Notes under the pieces: generated by a model
The model's input: only the letters and a program-made list of their open reading frames with translations
Database searches by the model: none
Told to the model about the DNA's origin: nothing
In this document: positions 35,446-44,002 of the stretch, in pieces
How positions within the stretch are numbered: position 1 is the stretch's first letter
Layout of the letters: each line of letters begins with the position of its first letter
Assembly (NCBI GenBank): GCA_022730295.1
Contig: DZCM01000008.1
Coordinates: 1-45,905, forward strand
Length of the DNA: 45,905 nt
From: Rhodanobacter sp.
GTDB lineage: Bacteria > Pseudomonadota > Gammaproteobacteria > Xanthomonadales > Rhodanobacteraceae
Direction of reading: 5' to 3'
Position numbers and translations under genes: made by a program

Positions 35446-36723
35446 TCAACGCATGAACGCCGCGCGCCCGGCAAAGCGCGCGCGCTCGCCAAGTTCGTGT
35501 TCGATGCGCAGCAAGCGGTTGAACTTGGCCGTCCGCTCGCCGCGGCAGCCGGAACCGGTCTTGATGTGGCCACAGCCAAGCGCGACAACGAGATCGGCGA
35601 TGAAAGTGTCTTCGGTTTCGCCGGAGCGGTGCGACACGTAGCAGCCGTAACCGGCGGCCTTGGCCACGGCCGCACACTCCAGGGTCTCGGTGACTGTGCC
35701 AATCTGGTTGGGTTTGATCAGGATGGAATTGGCGACGCCCTCGCGGATTCCCTTGCGCAGCAGCTCGGGGTTGGTGCAGAAGATGTCATCACCCACGATC
35801 TCCACACGGGTCCCGAGTTTCCGGGTAAGTTCCCGCCAGCCATCCCAATCCTGCTCCGCGAGAGGATCTTCAAGCAGGATCACGGGATATCGGTTCAGCC
35901 ATTGTTCCCACAGTGCAGTCATCACGGCGCTGTCGCACTCGTACTGATCCGACTTGAAGAAGCGATAGCGGCCGTCGTGCCACATCTCACTCGCAGCCGG
36001 GTCCAGCGCAATCGAGACGTCGTTACCCGGCTTGTACCCGGCCGCGCCGATGGCCTCCAGGATCAGTTCGATCGCCTGCGCGTTGTTGCCGATGTCGGGC
36101 GCAAAGCCCCCTTCGTCGCCAACGCCGGTGGAAAATCCCTTCGAGTGCAATAGCGATTTGAGGGCATGGAAGACTTCTTCGGCCATACGGATCGATTCGG
36201 CAAAACTGTCCGCGTGATGCGGCACGATCTTGAACTCCTGGAAATCGATCGTGTTGTCCGCGTGGCAGCCCCCGTTGATGACGTTGAGGCAAGGCACCGG
36301 CAGCAAGGTCGCGCTGTCGCCTCCGAGGTGGCGGTACAACGGCAGTTTGCGCGACGCCGACAGCGCGCGGGCATAGGCTATCGAAACAGGGAGGATCGCA
36401 TTGGCGCCCAACCGCGATTTGCCCTTGGTGCCGTCGACTTCGCACAGATACCGATCGAGTGCAGACTGCTCCCCGCAGTCCTTGTTGGTGAGCGCAGCGG
36501 CAATCTCGCCGCGCACATTCGCGACCGCCTTGCGTACGCCCTTGCCTGCGTAGCGAAGCGTGTCGCCATCGCGCAACTCGGCAGCTTCGTTTTGACCAGT
36601 GGACGCGCCGGATGGCGTGATCGCGTGGCCTTCGGAACCATCCTCCAGCCGTACAGCAACTTCGACCGTGGGGTTGCCGCGCGAATCGAGAACCTCGAGC
36701 GCATCGATGTGCGTGATTTTCAT
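35446..36723 (-). CDS. eno: Enolase (second-type copy in the fluoride island)
   Basis: This 425-residue enolase converts 2-phosphoglycerate to phosphoenolpyruvate. All key residues are present: H154 and E163 (GGCHADNTIDFQEF), E204 (GDEGGFAP), metal ligands D241, E285 and D312, K337, the H365-R366-S367 loop and K388. It differs from typical enolases at several normally fixed places: LLEDPLAE instead of SIEDGLAE, PVPCLN instead of PVPMMN, and LIKPNQIG. Fluoride blocks enolase with Mg and phosphate, and enolase genes occur behind fluoride riboswitches. A fluoride-tolerant or extra copy is therefore a reasonable reading. It lies 36 bp downstream of the SNF2 gene; the usual pyrG-eno context is absent. 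Confidence 0.95.
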   Translation of the reverse strand: MKITHIDALEVLDSRGNPTVEVAVRLEDGSEGHAITPSGASTGQNEAAELRDGDTLRYAGKGVRKAVANVRGEIAAALTNKDCGEQSALDRYLCEVDGTKGKSRLGANAILPVSIAYARALSASRKLPLYRHLGGDSATLLPVPCLNVINGGCHADNTIDFQEFKIVPHHADSFAESIRMAEEVFHALKSLLHSKGFSTGVGDEGGFAPDIGNNAQAIELILEAIGAAGYKPGNDVSIALDPAASEMWHDGRYRFFKSDQYECDSAVMTALWEQWLNRYPVILLEDPLAEQDWDGWRELTRKLGTRVEIVGDDIFCTNPELLRKGIREGVANSILIKPNQIGTVTETLECAAVAKAAGYGCYVSHRSGETEDTFIADLVVALGCGHIKTGSGCRGERTAKFNRLLRIEHELGERARFAGRAAFMR

Positions 36724-36759
36724 GGGTGGCTACCGTGCAAGGAAAGGGATGGGTGATGG

Positions 36760-39700
36760 TTACGCGCGCACTGCTGGATCGAACAACTTGTACAGATCGT
36801 CCGGATCGAGGCCTGCCAGGGGTGCGCTTGCACCGTCGAGCATGCCATCTGCCAATTCGCTCTTCTGGCGTTTCATCGCCTCCATCTTGTCTTCGATCGT
36901 GTCCTCGCACAGCAATTTGTAGACGAACACGGGCCGCTCGCGCCCGATCCGGTGCGCGCGATCGATTGCCTGCATTTCGACCGCCGGGTTCCACCACGGC
37001 TCGTAATGGATCACGGCATCGGCTGCAGTGAGGTTGAGGCCGACGCCGCCGGTCTTCAGGCTGGCCAGCAAAATCGGTGCAGCGGCCGACTGGAAGCGGC
37101 GCACCGGAACGGCGCGATCGCCGGTATCGCCGGTAAGCGTCTCGTATTCCAGCTGTTCGCCATCCAATGCCTTGCCAATCAATGTCAGCATCGACGTGAA
37201 CTGGCTGAATACCAGCACCTGCCGGCCGTCCTCACGCAAAGACTGGATCAACTCCAGCAAGGCGTCGAGCTTGGCCGATCCGGGCGGGTCGGCCAGGTCA
37301 GTGAGGAGACGCGGATCGCAGCACGCCTGGCGCAGGCGCAGCAGCGCCGACAGCACGATGATGCGTGACTGTTCATGGTTGTACCGGGAAACAGCTTCGC
37401 GCACATGCTCGGACAAGGCCAGCCGCAACGACTCGTAGAGTCGGCGTTGCGGCTCGCCCATGGCAACGCGCAGTACCGTTTCGGTCTTGGGCGGTAATTC
37501 GGGTGCGACCGTGGCTTTGGCGCGCCGGAGCAGGAATGGTGCAATGCGTTGGCGCAAAATGGCGCGCCGCGCATCATCTGCCTGCTTTTCGATCGGTTGG
37601 CGGAAGCTGCGGTTGAACGAACGGTAATCGCCGAGATAACCCGGCAATACCGCATCGAAATGCGCCCACAACTCGCCGAGATGGTTTTCCAGCGGCGTAC
37701 CAGTAACCACGAGGCGATGTTCCGCGCGCAACTTGCGCGCTGCCCGGGCGGCCCGGGTCAGCGGATTCTTGATCCACTGCGCCTCGTCCATTACCAACAT
37801 CGAATATTCGGTGTCCTGCAACACATCGAGGTCGATGGCGAGCAGGGCGTAACTCGTGACAATGACATGCGCGCTGGCCAGTTGCTCTCGCAACGACGCG
37901 CGCCTGGGTCCGGAATAATTTACGCACTGCAGGGTCGGCGCAAAACGCGCTATCTCGTCCAGCCAGTTGAACACGAGGCTGGTGGGTGCGGTGATGAGTG
38001 CCGGATGCTGCAAGCGCCCGGCTGCGTGCTCGACCAGCAAATGGGCGATGACTTGCACCGTCTTGCCGAGCCCCATGTCATCGGCAAGCACGCCGCCGAG
38101 CTGGCACTGGCGCAGCACTTGCAACCATTGCAAGCCTTCGCGCTGGTAGCCGCGCAGTTGGCCGTGAAAGTCCGGCGGTGGCGCAACCGTGGTTGCGGAT
38201 GACGCCGCGGCGCGCAACGCGGCCAATGTATATGCGACGCTCGCAGCTTTCGCGCCTTCCACGGCGACGCCTTGCTGCTGCAGGGTCTCGCTCAGAACCA
38301 TCGCCTGCGAACGCGTGAGCCGCAGTTGCCGCACTTCGCCATCGCGTGGCCGATCAAGACATTCCATCAATGGCGCCATCCATTCCCGCAGGCGCGCCAG
38401 TGGCACTGGCAGCCAGCGATTGGCGCCGACCGGGGCGAGCCAATGTGCAGCGTGCGATTCGCCCGATTCGGGCGTGAGGGAGAATGCGTGTCGGGCGATG
38501 CCATCCAGTACCAGGGGCAACAAGTCGATAGTCTCGCCCTCGACCTCGGCCGCCAGTTCGAATTGCGCGAAACCGGCGCGCTCGCAGTCGTCGAGCGTGG
38601 CTCTGAGCCTGGTCTCAACCGGCAGCACCGTAAAGGGAAGTTCGGGGTCGTATTCGAGTGTGAAGCCCATATTGCACAGTGACTGCAGCGCGGTTTCCAG
38701 CGCGGCAAAGGTTTCGGCGCCACCCTGGTAATGGCTGCGGTGGCCGAGCGCGCCCTCGCCGGGTACTGGCGCCAGCACGCGGTACGCATCCGGTAACAGG
38801 GTGGACAGGTTGGTGAGCCCGGCTTGAGCGAGTGCGCGCGACGCTACGGCCTCACCATCGATGTCGCGTTGAAAGGTCACGTAGCGATCGCCGACTTTCC
38901 TGGCAACTCGCTGCTGCCACGTCTCATTGGCAAGCGGCAAACGACAGCCGGCGTAATCGGCCCATGCGCGGACGTGGAATACATGATCGCCGCGTTGCGC
39001 GTGGCGTGAGGCGCGCAGTACCACGATTGGTCGCAAAGACGCGTCCAGCGTTTGCATCGGTGCGGGTTGCGGTGGCGGCGGCACGCCGTCGAGCAACCTG
39101 TGCGGTGGCCAGGCGGCTGCCAGTGCTGGAACGCCAGCCGGCGGTACCGGTGGCATCAGTCGCACAATGTCCCAGGCAGTGCGTGAGAGCTGCAAACGGC
39201 CGAGTTCTCCGCTGGCCAGATCGAGATAGTGCAGTCCATCGAGGTCGACCATGTGGACGTCTGACTCCAGCGGCCACTCCAGCGCAACGCGCGTGTCACC
39301 GCGAGCGTCTTGCTGCCAGCGCCACGGCGGCTGGCGCGGGGCCGCAAGCCGGATCGGTTGCAAGGTTGCGGCATGTCTGCAAACACCGGCCTTGAGAAAA
39401 TGGGCAAGGAGACCGGCACCGCTCTTTCCCGCCAGCAGGAAGTGCGGCTCACGCGCACGCTTGCGCGACTGCGTCATGGAAAGTTGTGCCTGCCACAGCA
39501 TGGCCCGCCGGGACAGATGCGGCCGTGCGCGCATCTGTTCCACGGGCAACCAGCACCGCTGATCGGAACCTTGCGCGAGCACCAGCCGCACGCTCAGCTG
39601 CGGCAGTGGATTGCCGTCGTCCAGACCCAGCAGGCAGAGCAGTTGCCAAGTCTCGTGTGATGCAGCCAAGGATGGGCGTGGCGCCGTTGGCTCCTCCAGC

Positions 39701-40086
39701 GCCTGTGCGCACCGCAACCAACGCTCGGCCGGCGTCAGCGCACGTGGCCAATCGAGCAGTTGTTGCAACCGCAGCAGCATGGCAGCGGCATGCACGCAGC
39801 GTTCGCTGGCGCAACTGCACTGAGACTCGAGCGTGTCCTCGCCGAACAACGCGAACAAATAGACCGTGACGCGTTGGCGCTGGCCGCCCGCGTCATCCAC
39901 TTCGCATTGCAGCGCTCGCGCAGTGCTGCCATCTGGCTGAAACCATGCCAGTGGCTGATGCCACCGTGCCGAGCGCGCCGCAAGCGCTTCCGCCTGCTTG
40001 AGCGTCGCGCGGCCGAAGAACGCCGGCAGGGAAAGCCGGCGCACTTCATCCATGAGTACGCAGCGGCGTTCTTCCAGTGGGTTCAT
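36760..40086 (-). CDS. SWIM zinc-finger SNF2-family helicase
   Basis: This DEAD/SNF2-type double-stranded-DNA translocase has about 1108 residues. A SWIM zinc finger (CSC...CVH, about residues 90-99) lies near the N-terminus. Walker A is DDMGLGKT (Lys about 675), the DEAQ box is about 767-770, then LVVTGTPLENHLGELW. The C-terminal helicase lobe has GVGLNLTAADAVIHYEPWWNP and QAIDRAHRIGR. Such proteins remodel protein-DNA complexes or act in repair and transcription recycling. Three starts are possible: GTG 40119 after GGGGG, ATG 40086, and ATG 40053. It is the first intact gene after riboswitch 3, but a MITE-like element sits between. Confidence 0.92.
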   Translation of the reverse strand: MNPLEERRCVLMDEVRRLSLPAFFGRATLKQAEALAARSARWHQPLAWFQPDGSTARALQCEVDDAGGQRQRVTVYLFALFGEDTLESQCSCASERCVHAAAMLLRLQQLLDWPRALTPAERWLRCAQALEEPTAPRPSLAASHETWQLLCLLGLDDGNPLPQLSVRLVLAQGSDQRCWLPVEQMRARPHLSRRAMLWQAQLSMTQSRKRAREPHFLLAGKSGAGLLAHFLKAGVCRHAATLQPIRLAAPRQPPWRWQQDARGDTRVALEWPLESDVHMVDLDGLHYLDLASGELGRLQLSRTAWDIVRLMPPVPPAGVPALAAAWPPHRLLDGVPPPPQPAPMQTLDASLRPIVVLRASRHAQRGDHVFHVRAWADYAGCRLPLANETWQQRVARKVGDRYVTFQRDIDGEAVASRALAQAGLTNLSTLLPDAYRVLAPVPGEGALGHRSHYQGGAETFAALETALQSLCNMGFTLEYDPELPFTVLPVETRLRATLDDCERAGFAQFELAAEVEGETIDLLPLVLDGIARHAFSLTPESGESHAAHWLAPVGANRWLPVPLARLREWMAPLMECLDRPRDGEVRQLRLTRSQAMVLSETLQQQGVAVEGAKAASVAYTLAALRAAASSATTVAPPPDFHGQLRGYQREGLQWLQVLRQCQLGGVLADDMGLGKTVQVIAHLLVEHAAGRLQHPALITAPTSLVFNWLDEIARFAPTLQCVNYSGPRRASLREQLASAHVIVTSYALLAIDLDVLQDTEYSMLVMDEAQWIKNPLTRAARAARKLRAEHRLVVTGTPLENHLGELWAHFDAVLPGYLGDYRSFNRSFRQPIEKQADDARRAILRQRIAPFLLRRAKATVAPELPPKTETVLRVAMGEPQRRLYESLRLALSEHVREAVSRYNHEQSRIIVLSALLRLRQACCDPRLLTDLADPPGSAKLDALLELIQSLREDGRQVLVFSQFTSMLTLIGKALDGEQLEYETLTGDTGDRAVPVRRFQSAAAPILLASLKTGGVGLNLTAADAVIHYEPWWNPAVEMQAIDRAHRIGRERPVFVYKLLCEDTIEDKMEAMKRQKSELADGMLDGASAPLAGLDPDDLYKLFDPAVRA

Positions 40087-40165
40087 CGGCTGTGTTACCG
40101 CGCTTGCCCGCGTGCTCACAGCGCCCCCGGCACGGAGGCATTTCGCGTTAGGGCAGGGGGGTTGT

Positions 40166-40389
40166 CAGGGTGTTGAAAAACACCCTGTTGATGAGGCCCA
40201 TGGACGGGCCGCCGCGGAGCAAGCAAAGCGAGTGCTGGATCCGGCGAAGCCGAGTCCGGACAAATCCGTCGGGAACGGATTTGGACAGTCGCAGGCTGGC
40301 CCGAAGGGGGCATGCCAAGCACGGCATGCACACATGCGCCGGATTCGGCGCGTTGAGCAAGTGCAGGACGGCACTCTTTCAACAATCTG
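40166..40389. mobile_element. MITE-like hairpin-rich element
   Basis: The left end CAGGGTGTTGAAAA and the right end (minus strand) CAGATTGTTGAAAG form imperfect terminal inverted repeats 224 bp apart. Inside is a chain of stems. They are a 9-bp stem with GAAA loop (40166-40187), GGCCC/GGGCC (40195-40210), a 9-bp CAAATCCGT/ACGGATTTG (40261-40283), GCATGCC/GGCATGC (40310-40329), GCGCCG/CGGCGC (40336-40351) and AGTGC/GCACT (40360-40375). No transposase and no clear target duplication are seen. It lies in the leader between riboswitch 3 and the SNF2 gene. Confidence 0.6.
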
Positions 40390-40560
40390 TTAGTCGAAAC
40401 CAGCACCCGTCGAACAGAGCCGGCCACTGGCCGCGGGGTACTTTTGTGCCAGATACAGACGCGCATACTCGTCTCCCAAAGGTCGCAGCCCAAGGGCGCT
40501 TCTCGAAGAGGGCGGTTGCATCGCGGCTGCGATTGACACCCGTAACGCTCGAAAAGCGTC

Positions 40561-40616
40561 CCTAGGCATCATCAGCCTTGCGGCAGTCGAAGTACGCGGG
40601 AGGAATGCCATCTCCC
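40561..40616 (-). promoter_or_regulatory. Fluoride riboswitch 3 (crcB motif, minus strand)
   Basis: Read on the minus strand: GGAG/CTCC encloses ATGGCATTC, followed by a short linker, ACTGCC-GCAA-GGC, and TGATGATGCCTAGG. Loop GGCAT pairs with ATGCC. It is nearly identical to riboswitch 1 in its conserved parts. A small hairpin ACGCT/AGCGT (40545-40559) follows directly. The next intact gene is the SNF2 helicase about 475 bp on, then enolase. Confidence 0.9.
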
Positions 40617-40622
40617 GTGGCA

Positions 40623-40651
40623 AGGATATTCAATTCTGAACGGGATGACAA
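40623..40651 (-). promoter_or_regulatory. Promoter of riboswitch 3
   Basis: On the minus strand, -35 TTGTCA (40646-40651) and -10 TATCCT (40623-40628) are 17 bp apart. Transcription would start about seven bases later, at the 5' edge of riboswitch 3. Confidence 0.6.
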
Positions 40652-40699
40652 GCTTCGTATTGGCGTAATTCTGTCCCACTGCGACGATCCGAGACGCGC

Positions 40700-40705
40700 T
40701 AAAAT
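40700..40705 (+). promoter_or_regulatory. -10 element of riboswitch 2
   Basis: TAAAAT matches the -10 consensus in five of six positions and lies 8-10 bp before the first stem of riboswitch 2. No convincing -35 is seen at 16-18 bp. Confidence 0.45.
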
Positions 40706-40712
40706 GCGCCGG

Positions 40713-40778
40713 ACGGAGGTGGCAATCCTCCTTGCCCGGGTCTTCCGGGCGAACCGCCGCAAGGCCGATGATGCCTGC
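40713..40778 (+). promoter_or_regulatory. Fluoride riboswitch 2 (crcB motif with extra hairpin)
   Basis: GGAG/CTCC (40715-40731) encloses GTGGCAATC. An extra GCCCGG/CCGGGC hairpin follows, then AACC, a GCC-GCAA-GGC stem and CGATGATGCCTGC. The pseudoknot is GGCA with TGCC, one pair shorter than in the other two copies. A CACCCG/CGGGTG hairpin (40780-40795) follows at once. The MutS-like operon begins at 40863. Confidence 0.85.
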
Positions 40779-40862
40779 CCACCCGGAGCCGGGTGTTCGG
40801 GTATGCGCCGTGGATCGCGGGGCACTCGCTCACCCATGCTCCAGTGATGCAGGAGCACGGCC

Positions 40863-42434
40863 GTGAACGACGCATACGCTGGTGCAAACTTCCGCAGCAT
40901 CCTGTGGCGAGCCGATGCGGCCGCTGCCACGAGCGACGACGGTGTCGCCGTGCCCGATTGCTTTCACGATCTCAACCTTGATCAGGTCGTAGACGCCATC
41001 GCGGCCGAGTGGCCCGAGGAAAATCTTGCGCCGTTCTTTCATGTCACATTGCACGACATCGCTGCCGTCCAGTATCGGCAAGCCGTTCTGCGCGATCTTG
41101 AGCGGCCGGCCGTGCAGCGATCCGTGCTTGCCTTCGTGCAACATATGCGCAGCGTGCACGCACGTCTGGCGGGTATCGAAAAACTGCACTACCGACACGA
41201 GAAAGAACGCGCGTTGCTGACCGCTGCGGATGGGTACTGCTCCGCCGTGCAGAACCTCAAGCAGGAGATCGAGAGCCTCGATCCGGCCTCGGCAGGTCTG
41301 CGCGGCCTGTGCGCCTATCTTGTGAAGTACACCACCGAATCCGTCGAGTTCATGAAACTCGCGTCGGATACCCATGAACTGTTGTCGGCACTGGATGCTG
41401 TCCACTATGGGTTGCTGATTCGCAGCGGCAGCGTCACTGTCCGCAAGGACGCAGGCGAAGCCGACTTCAGCGTGGAGGTGGAGGACATCTTCGCCAAGTT
41501 CCAGCAGGATATCGCGCAGGAAGCGCCGCGCAACGCACGCGGGCGAATCGGCATCAACAGCCTCAACCACATCGAAGCGCAGATCCTGGATCGCGTTGCG
41601 CTGCTGTATCCGCAAACTTTCGCGACCCTGGATGCTTTTTGCGCCAAACACGAACTGTTCGCCGATCCAGTCATCGAACGCCTCGCGCGCGAGGCATGCT
41701 TTTATCTCGCGTGGCTGCGCTACACCGAGCCGCTCCGGCGCGTCCCGCTTCCGTTCTGCTATCCAGTCGTTGATACAGAATCAAAAGCCACGGTCTGCGA
41801 GGACGGTTTCGACCTTGCGTTATCCGTGAAGCTGGCGCAGGAACACCGCCCGGTAGTTCGCAACAGCGTCACGCTGTGTGGTGCCGAGCGCATCATCGTC
41901 GTTTCGGGCCCCAATCATGGCGGCAAGACCACCTTCGCGCGGATGTTCGGCCAATTGCACTGGCTGGCAGCACTCGGCCTCAGCGTTCCTGGAGCGCGCG
42001 CACGGTTGTTCCTGTTCGATCGACTGTTTACGCACTTCGAGAAGGAGGAAGACATCGCGACGCTGCGTGGCAAGTTGCAGGACGATCTGGTTCGAATCCA
42101 TCAAATCCTGAAACAGGCGACGCCGCGGAGCGTGATCGTCCTCAACGAAATCTTCGCCTCCACCACATTGAATGATGCGGTGCGGCTGGGCCAGCGAATC
42201 ATGGCGCGCCTCTCGCAGCTTGATGCGTTGTCGGTATGCGTGACTTTTCTTACCGAACTTGCGGACTTCAACGAGAAAACCGTCAGCGCGGTCGCCATGA
42301 TCGAGCCGCGCGATCCGGCGCTGCGCACGTTCAAGGTCGAGCGGCGGCCTGCGGACGGTCTCGCCTACGCGCTGGCGATCGCCAACAAATATCGCGTGAC
42401 GCGTGCAGCGCTGCTGCAACGGATCGCGCCATGA
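40863..42434 (+). CDS. MutS-like ATPase, first of a pair
   Basis: This 523-residue protein has the C-terminal ATPase of the MutS/ABC class and a helical clamp-like middle, but no N-terminal mismatch-recognition domain. Walker A is GPNHGGKT (349-356). Walker B reads SVIVLNEIFAST, with Asn in place of the usual Asp (about residue 428). It is therefore not a classic mismatch repair MutS (about 850 residues). The GTG start has AGGAG seven bases upstream. It is the first gene behind fluoride riboswitch 2, and its stop overlaps the second MutS-like gene (ATGA), so a heterodimer is likely. The role is unknown. Confidence 0.85.
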   Translation: MNDAYAGANFRSILWRADAAAATSDDGVAVPDCFHDLNLDQVVDAIAAEWPEENLAPFFHVTLHDIAAVQYRQAVLRDLERPAVQRSVLAFVQHMRSVHARLAGIEKLHYRHEKERALLTAADGYCSAVQNLKQEIESLDPASAGLRGLCAYLVKYTTESVEFMKLASDTHELLSALDAVHYGLLIRSGSVTVRKDAGEADFSVEVEDIFAKFQQDIAQEAPRNARGRIGINSLNHIEAQILDRVALLYPQTFATLDAFCAKHELFADPVIERLAREACFYLAWLRYTEPLRRVPLPFCYPVVDTESKATVCEDGFDLALSVKLAQEHRPVVRNSVTLCGAERIIVVSGPNHGGKTTFARMFGQLHWLAALGLSVPGARARLFLFDRLFTHFEKEEDIATLRGKLQDDLVRIHQILKQATPRSVIVLNEIFASTTLNDAVRLGQRIMARLSQLDALSVCVTFLTELADFNEKTVSAVAMIEPRDPALRTFKVERRPADGLAYALAIANKYRVTRAALLQRIAP

Positions 42435-44002
42435 AAGCCTTGTTGATGCACGCAGACCGGGATTTCGACGTCGCGCAGCCGTTGCCCGCGCACGCCGGGA
42501 TTGTGCAGCAGGATCTCGAGTTGGGCGCCGTGATCAACGCGATGGCCGCTGGCGATGAGCTCATTGCGAAGGTTGCGCGCAGAGCGCTGCTGAATTCGCG
42601 GGGCAACGATGTTGCCGCGATCCGCTACCGGCAGGCCGTCGTGGCAGACGCCCTTGCCCACCCCGAGCCCGTGCGCCAGATGTATGCGAACGCAGTGGCC
42701 GCGCTGGAGGACAAGCGCAAGAACTACTGGGGGTTTCTGGGCCATCATCCGTCATCGATCCTGTACAGCGCGATTCACGTGCTCGGGATGTTCATGGGTC
42801 GACTGCGCGCGTTGCGCAGTATCGCGGAGGCGCAGGCAGGGCAATTTCAGTCGGCAGGCTTCGGCAACCTGTTCGCGATGGCACAGCGCGAATTCAACGA
42901 TGCCTATCTTGCGCGGGTCGCGGCGCAACTTGATGCATTGAAATTCAGGCACGGCGCTCTTGTGAATGCATGTCTGGGTCCGGATGGCGAGAGTGAACAT
43001 TACGCACTGCGGCGCCCTGGTGAGGTGAATGCAAACTGGCTTCAGCGATTGCTCGAACGCGCGCCGCCGGCTTACACCGTGCGCATCGCCGAGCGTGACA
43101 TGATCGGTGCGAAGACGTTATCGGAAATGCGCGATCGCGGCATCGACAGGGTGGCCAACACGCTGATGCATTCAGTGGACCACATCAACAGTTTTTTCGA
43201 AATGCTGCGCGCGGAACTTGCGTTTCATGTGGGTTGTGTGAACCTGCACGAGCGGCTCACCGCCGCCGGTGTGCCGACTTGTTTTCCGGAGCTGTGGCCC
43301 CCTGGCAACGCGCCCGGTTTCCGCGCGCGTGAGCTGCGGGATGCCTCACTTGTGCTCACGCTGACACACGCGGTCGTTGCCAACACCATCGACGCGACTG
43401 GTCGACAGCTGGTGGTTGTCACCGGAGCGAACCAGGGTGGCAAATCAACCTTTCTGCGCAGCCTGGGGCTTGCGCAGCTGATGTCGCAATGCGGCATGTT
43501 TGTCGCCGCTGACGGGTTTTCCTCCGCGCCGTGCAGCGGCCTTTTTACCCATTACAAGCGGGAAGAGGACGCATCGATGCGGCAGGGCAAGCTCGACGAA
43601 GAGCTTGCGCGGATCGGCGACATCGCCGATGTGATCCGCCCGGGTGCGTGGCTGTTGTGCAACGAATCATTCGCCTCGACCAACGAACGCGAGGGCTCCG
43701 AGCTTGCGCGCCAGATGGTCACGGTGATGCAGGAACGGAGCATCCAGGTCATCTTCGTGACGCACCTGTACACGTTCGCGCGTGCTGCCTATGCACAGCA
43801 ACAGGATGCTGCACTGTTCCTGCGTGCCGAGCGCCTTGCCGACGGCACCCGTACCCATCAGTTGCGCGAAGGCCCACCGCGCGAGACAAGTTACGGCGAA
43901 GACTTGTATCGGGAAATCTTTGGCGCGGATGCGGAGCGTGCAGATCCGGCCGGCGACGAATCTGGTCGCGAACCGCGCACGGCCAGCGTACGGAGAGTAT
44001 GA
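42431..44002 (+). CDS. MutS-like ATPase, second of a pair
   Basis: This is also 523 residues and is related to but clearly different from its neighbour. Walker A is GANQGGKST (332-340), and the Walker B region reads WLLCNESFASTNERE, again with Asn (411) before Glu (412). The segment EDASMRQGKLDEELARI corresponds to EDIATLRGKLQDDLVRI in the first protein, suggesting matched ATPase interfaces. No mismatch-binding domain or endonuclease Smr domain is seen. Start and stop overlap both neighbours by 4 bp, so the three-gene unit MutS-like/MutS-like/dynamin is translated together. Confidence 0.85.
   Translation: MKALLMHADRDFDVAQPLPAHAGIVQQDLELGAVINAMAAGDELIAKVARRALLNSRGNDVAAIRYRQAVVADALAHPEPVRQMYANAVAALEDKRKNYWGFLGHHPSSILYSAIHVLGMFMGRLRALRSIAEAQAGQFQSAGFGNLFAMAQREFNDAYLARVAAQLDALKFRHGALVNACLGPDGESEHYALRRPGEVNANWLQRLLERAPPAYTVRIAERDMIGAKTLSEMRDRGIDRVANTLMHSVDHINSFFEMLRAELAFHVGCVNLHERLTAAGVPTCFPELWPPGNAPGFRARELRDASLVLTLTHAVVANTIDATGRQLVVVTGANQGGKSTFLRSLGLAQLMSQCGMFVAADGFSSAPCSGLFTHYKREEDASMRQGKLDEELARIGDIADVIRPGAWLLCNESFASTNEREGSELARQMVTVMQERSIQVIFVTHLYTFARAAYAQQQDAALFLRAERLADGTRTHQLREGPPRETSYGEDLYREIFGADAERADPAGDESGREPRTASVRRV

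Noticed and set aside
40116-40493. Minus-strand open frames after riboswitch 3 (125 codons, and a 43-codon frame at about 40390-40520)
   Set aside because: The longer one mostly translates the MITE-like hairpin element. The shorter has no ribosome site or recognisable feature, though a decayed gene cannot be excluded.
40863-44002. Annotating the pair as mismatch repair MutS
   Set aside because: Both lack the N-terminal mismatch-binding domain and are about 520 residues long, with an altered Walker B.
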